A DNA stretch of 43,608 nt. Origin: Haliscomenobacter sp. Its GTDB lineage: Bacteria; Bacteroidota; Bacteroidia; Chitinophagales; Saprospiraceae. The stretch covers positions 1 to 43,608 of the forward strand of contig NZ_JADKCX010000041.1 in the NCBI RefSeq assembly GCF_016718685.1, read 5' to 3'. The translations under genes were made by a program, and so were the position numbers. The notes under the pieces are model-generated. The model saw only the letters and a list, made by a program, of their open reading frames with translations, did no database searches and was not told the origin of the DNA. Below are positions 43,387-43,608 of the stretch, piece by piece. Each line of letters starts with the position of its first letter. Position 1 is the stretch's first letter.

Positions 43387-43608
43387 TTTTATTTTGTATT
43401 GGCGGTCAGCGGATTAATCTAATTGACAAAAAAGGACGAAAAATTCAATCGAAAGATACGGCTTTCGAATTTTTGATGGGCAGAAAATTGGCATTTATTT
43501 CCCGACAGGTTGTAAAAGCGAACTTCACAAATTAAACATTTGACAATCAATTATTAAATAAAAAAATATTGAAATAGATAAAGAGCTGGTTTTTATCTTT
43601 ACAATCTG
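43387..43608. other. Upstream region of dnaE and window end
   Basis: AT-rich, without coding potential. On the plus strand TTG (43569-43571), 22 bp, TATCTTTA (43594-43601) is a weak promoter candidate pointing out of the window toward a gene not seen. On the minus strand TATCTTTC near 43454-43461 could be a weak -7 element for dnaE. Confidence 0.4.

Overview
The window is chromosomal DNA of a Bacteroidota member, most likely class Saprospiria (Haliscomenobacter-like). The evidence is a type IX secretion/gliding core (porP/sprF-like, gldK, gldL, gldM, gldN), an orphan SusD lipoprotein, a Reg_prop/Y_Y_Y sensor kinase with its LuxR-type regulator, a TTG-N20-TAnnTTTG promoter, and planctomycete-type cytochrome/DUF1501/DUF1553 genes. 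The lineage is inferred from gene content only. No tRNA, rRNA, CRISPR array or transposase gene was seen.

Layout. (1) 1-7.2 kb is a decayed accessory cassette: the 3' part of a DUF1501 gene, an NHL beta-propeller gene, two composite tails with chitobiase-like and galactose-binding-like domains, a DUF2231/LRR protein that has lost its haem domain, and a GH3 glycosidase with a PA14 insert. All carry several frameshifts. GH3 is bracketed by a ~70-bp direct repeat. (2) 7.5-13.7 kb is the better preserved paralogous cassette: a DUF1549/DUF1553 cytochrome, a Tat-exported DUF1501 protein and a large DUF2231-cytochrome c-LRR-chitobiase-like protein, with a ~184-bp inverted-repeat element between the last two. 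(3) 13.9-19.6 kb holds a lipoprotein MsrB, a BamA/TamA-like barrel, an ABC exporter and a UPF1/IGHMBP2-type helicase, separated by unusually strong inverted repeats. (4) 19.7-27.7 kb, minus strand: yyaL-type thioredoxin protein, porP/sprF-like gene, gldK, gldL, gldM, gldN. (5) 27.9-31.2 kb: feoA, feoB and a CorA-type transporter, preceded by a cluster of TTAGGTA/TACCTAA boxes. (6) 31.2-36.6 kb, minus strand: sensor kinase, response regulator, SusD-like lipoprotein without SusC. (7) 37.0-39.8 kb: an Rpn-type PD-(D/E)XK nuclease, a fragment of a second one, and the wrecks of a LuxR regulator and an ECF sigma factor. (8) 39.8-43.4 kb: dnaE.

Reading-frame quality matters here. Conserved genes (dnaE, feoB, gldN, the CorA-type gene) are each broken by one or two single-base indels, usually in short homopolymers. 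This looks like residual sequencing or assembly error, so these are annotated as single genes across the shift. By contrast, 1-7.2 kb and 38.0-39.8 kb have far denser indels and internal deletions and look like real gene decay.

How the parts could work together: secreted and outer-membrane proteins (the cytochrome/DUF1501 cassette, GH3, SusD) point to a particle- or polysaccharide-degrading life, with the type IX system exporting and anchoring proteins at the surface and two-component signalling adjusting uptake. The most interesting unexplained system is the duplicated DUF1553-DUF1501-DUF2231/haem/LRR cassette.
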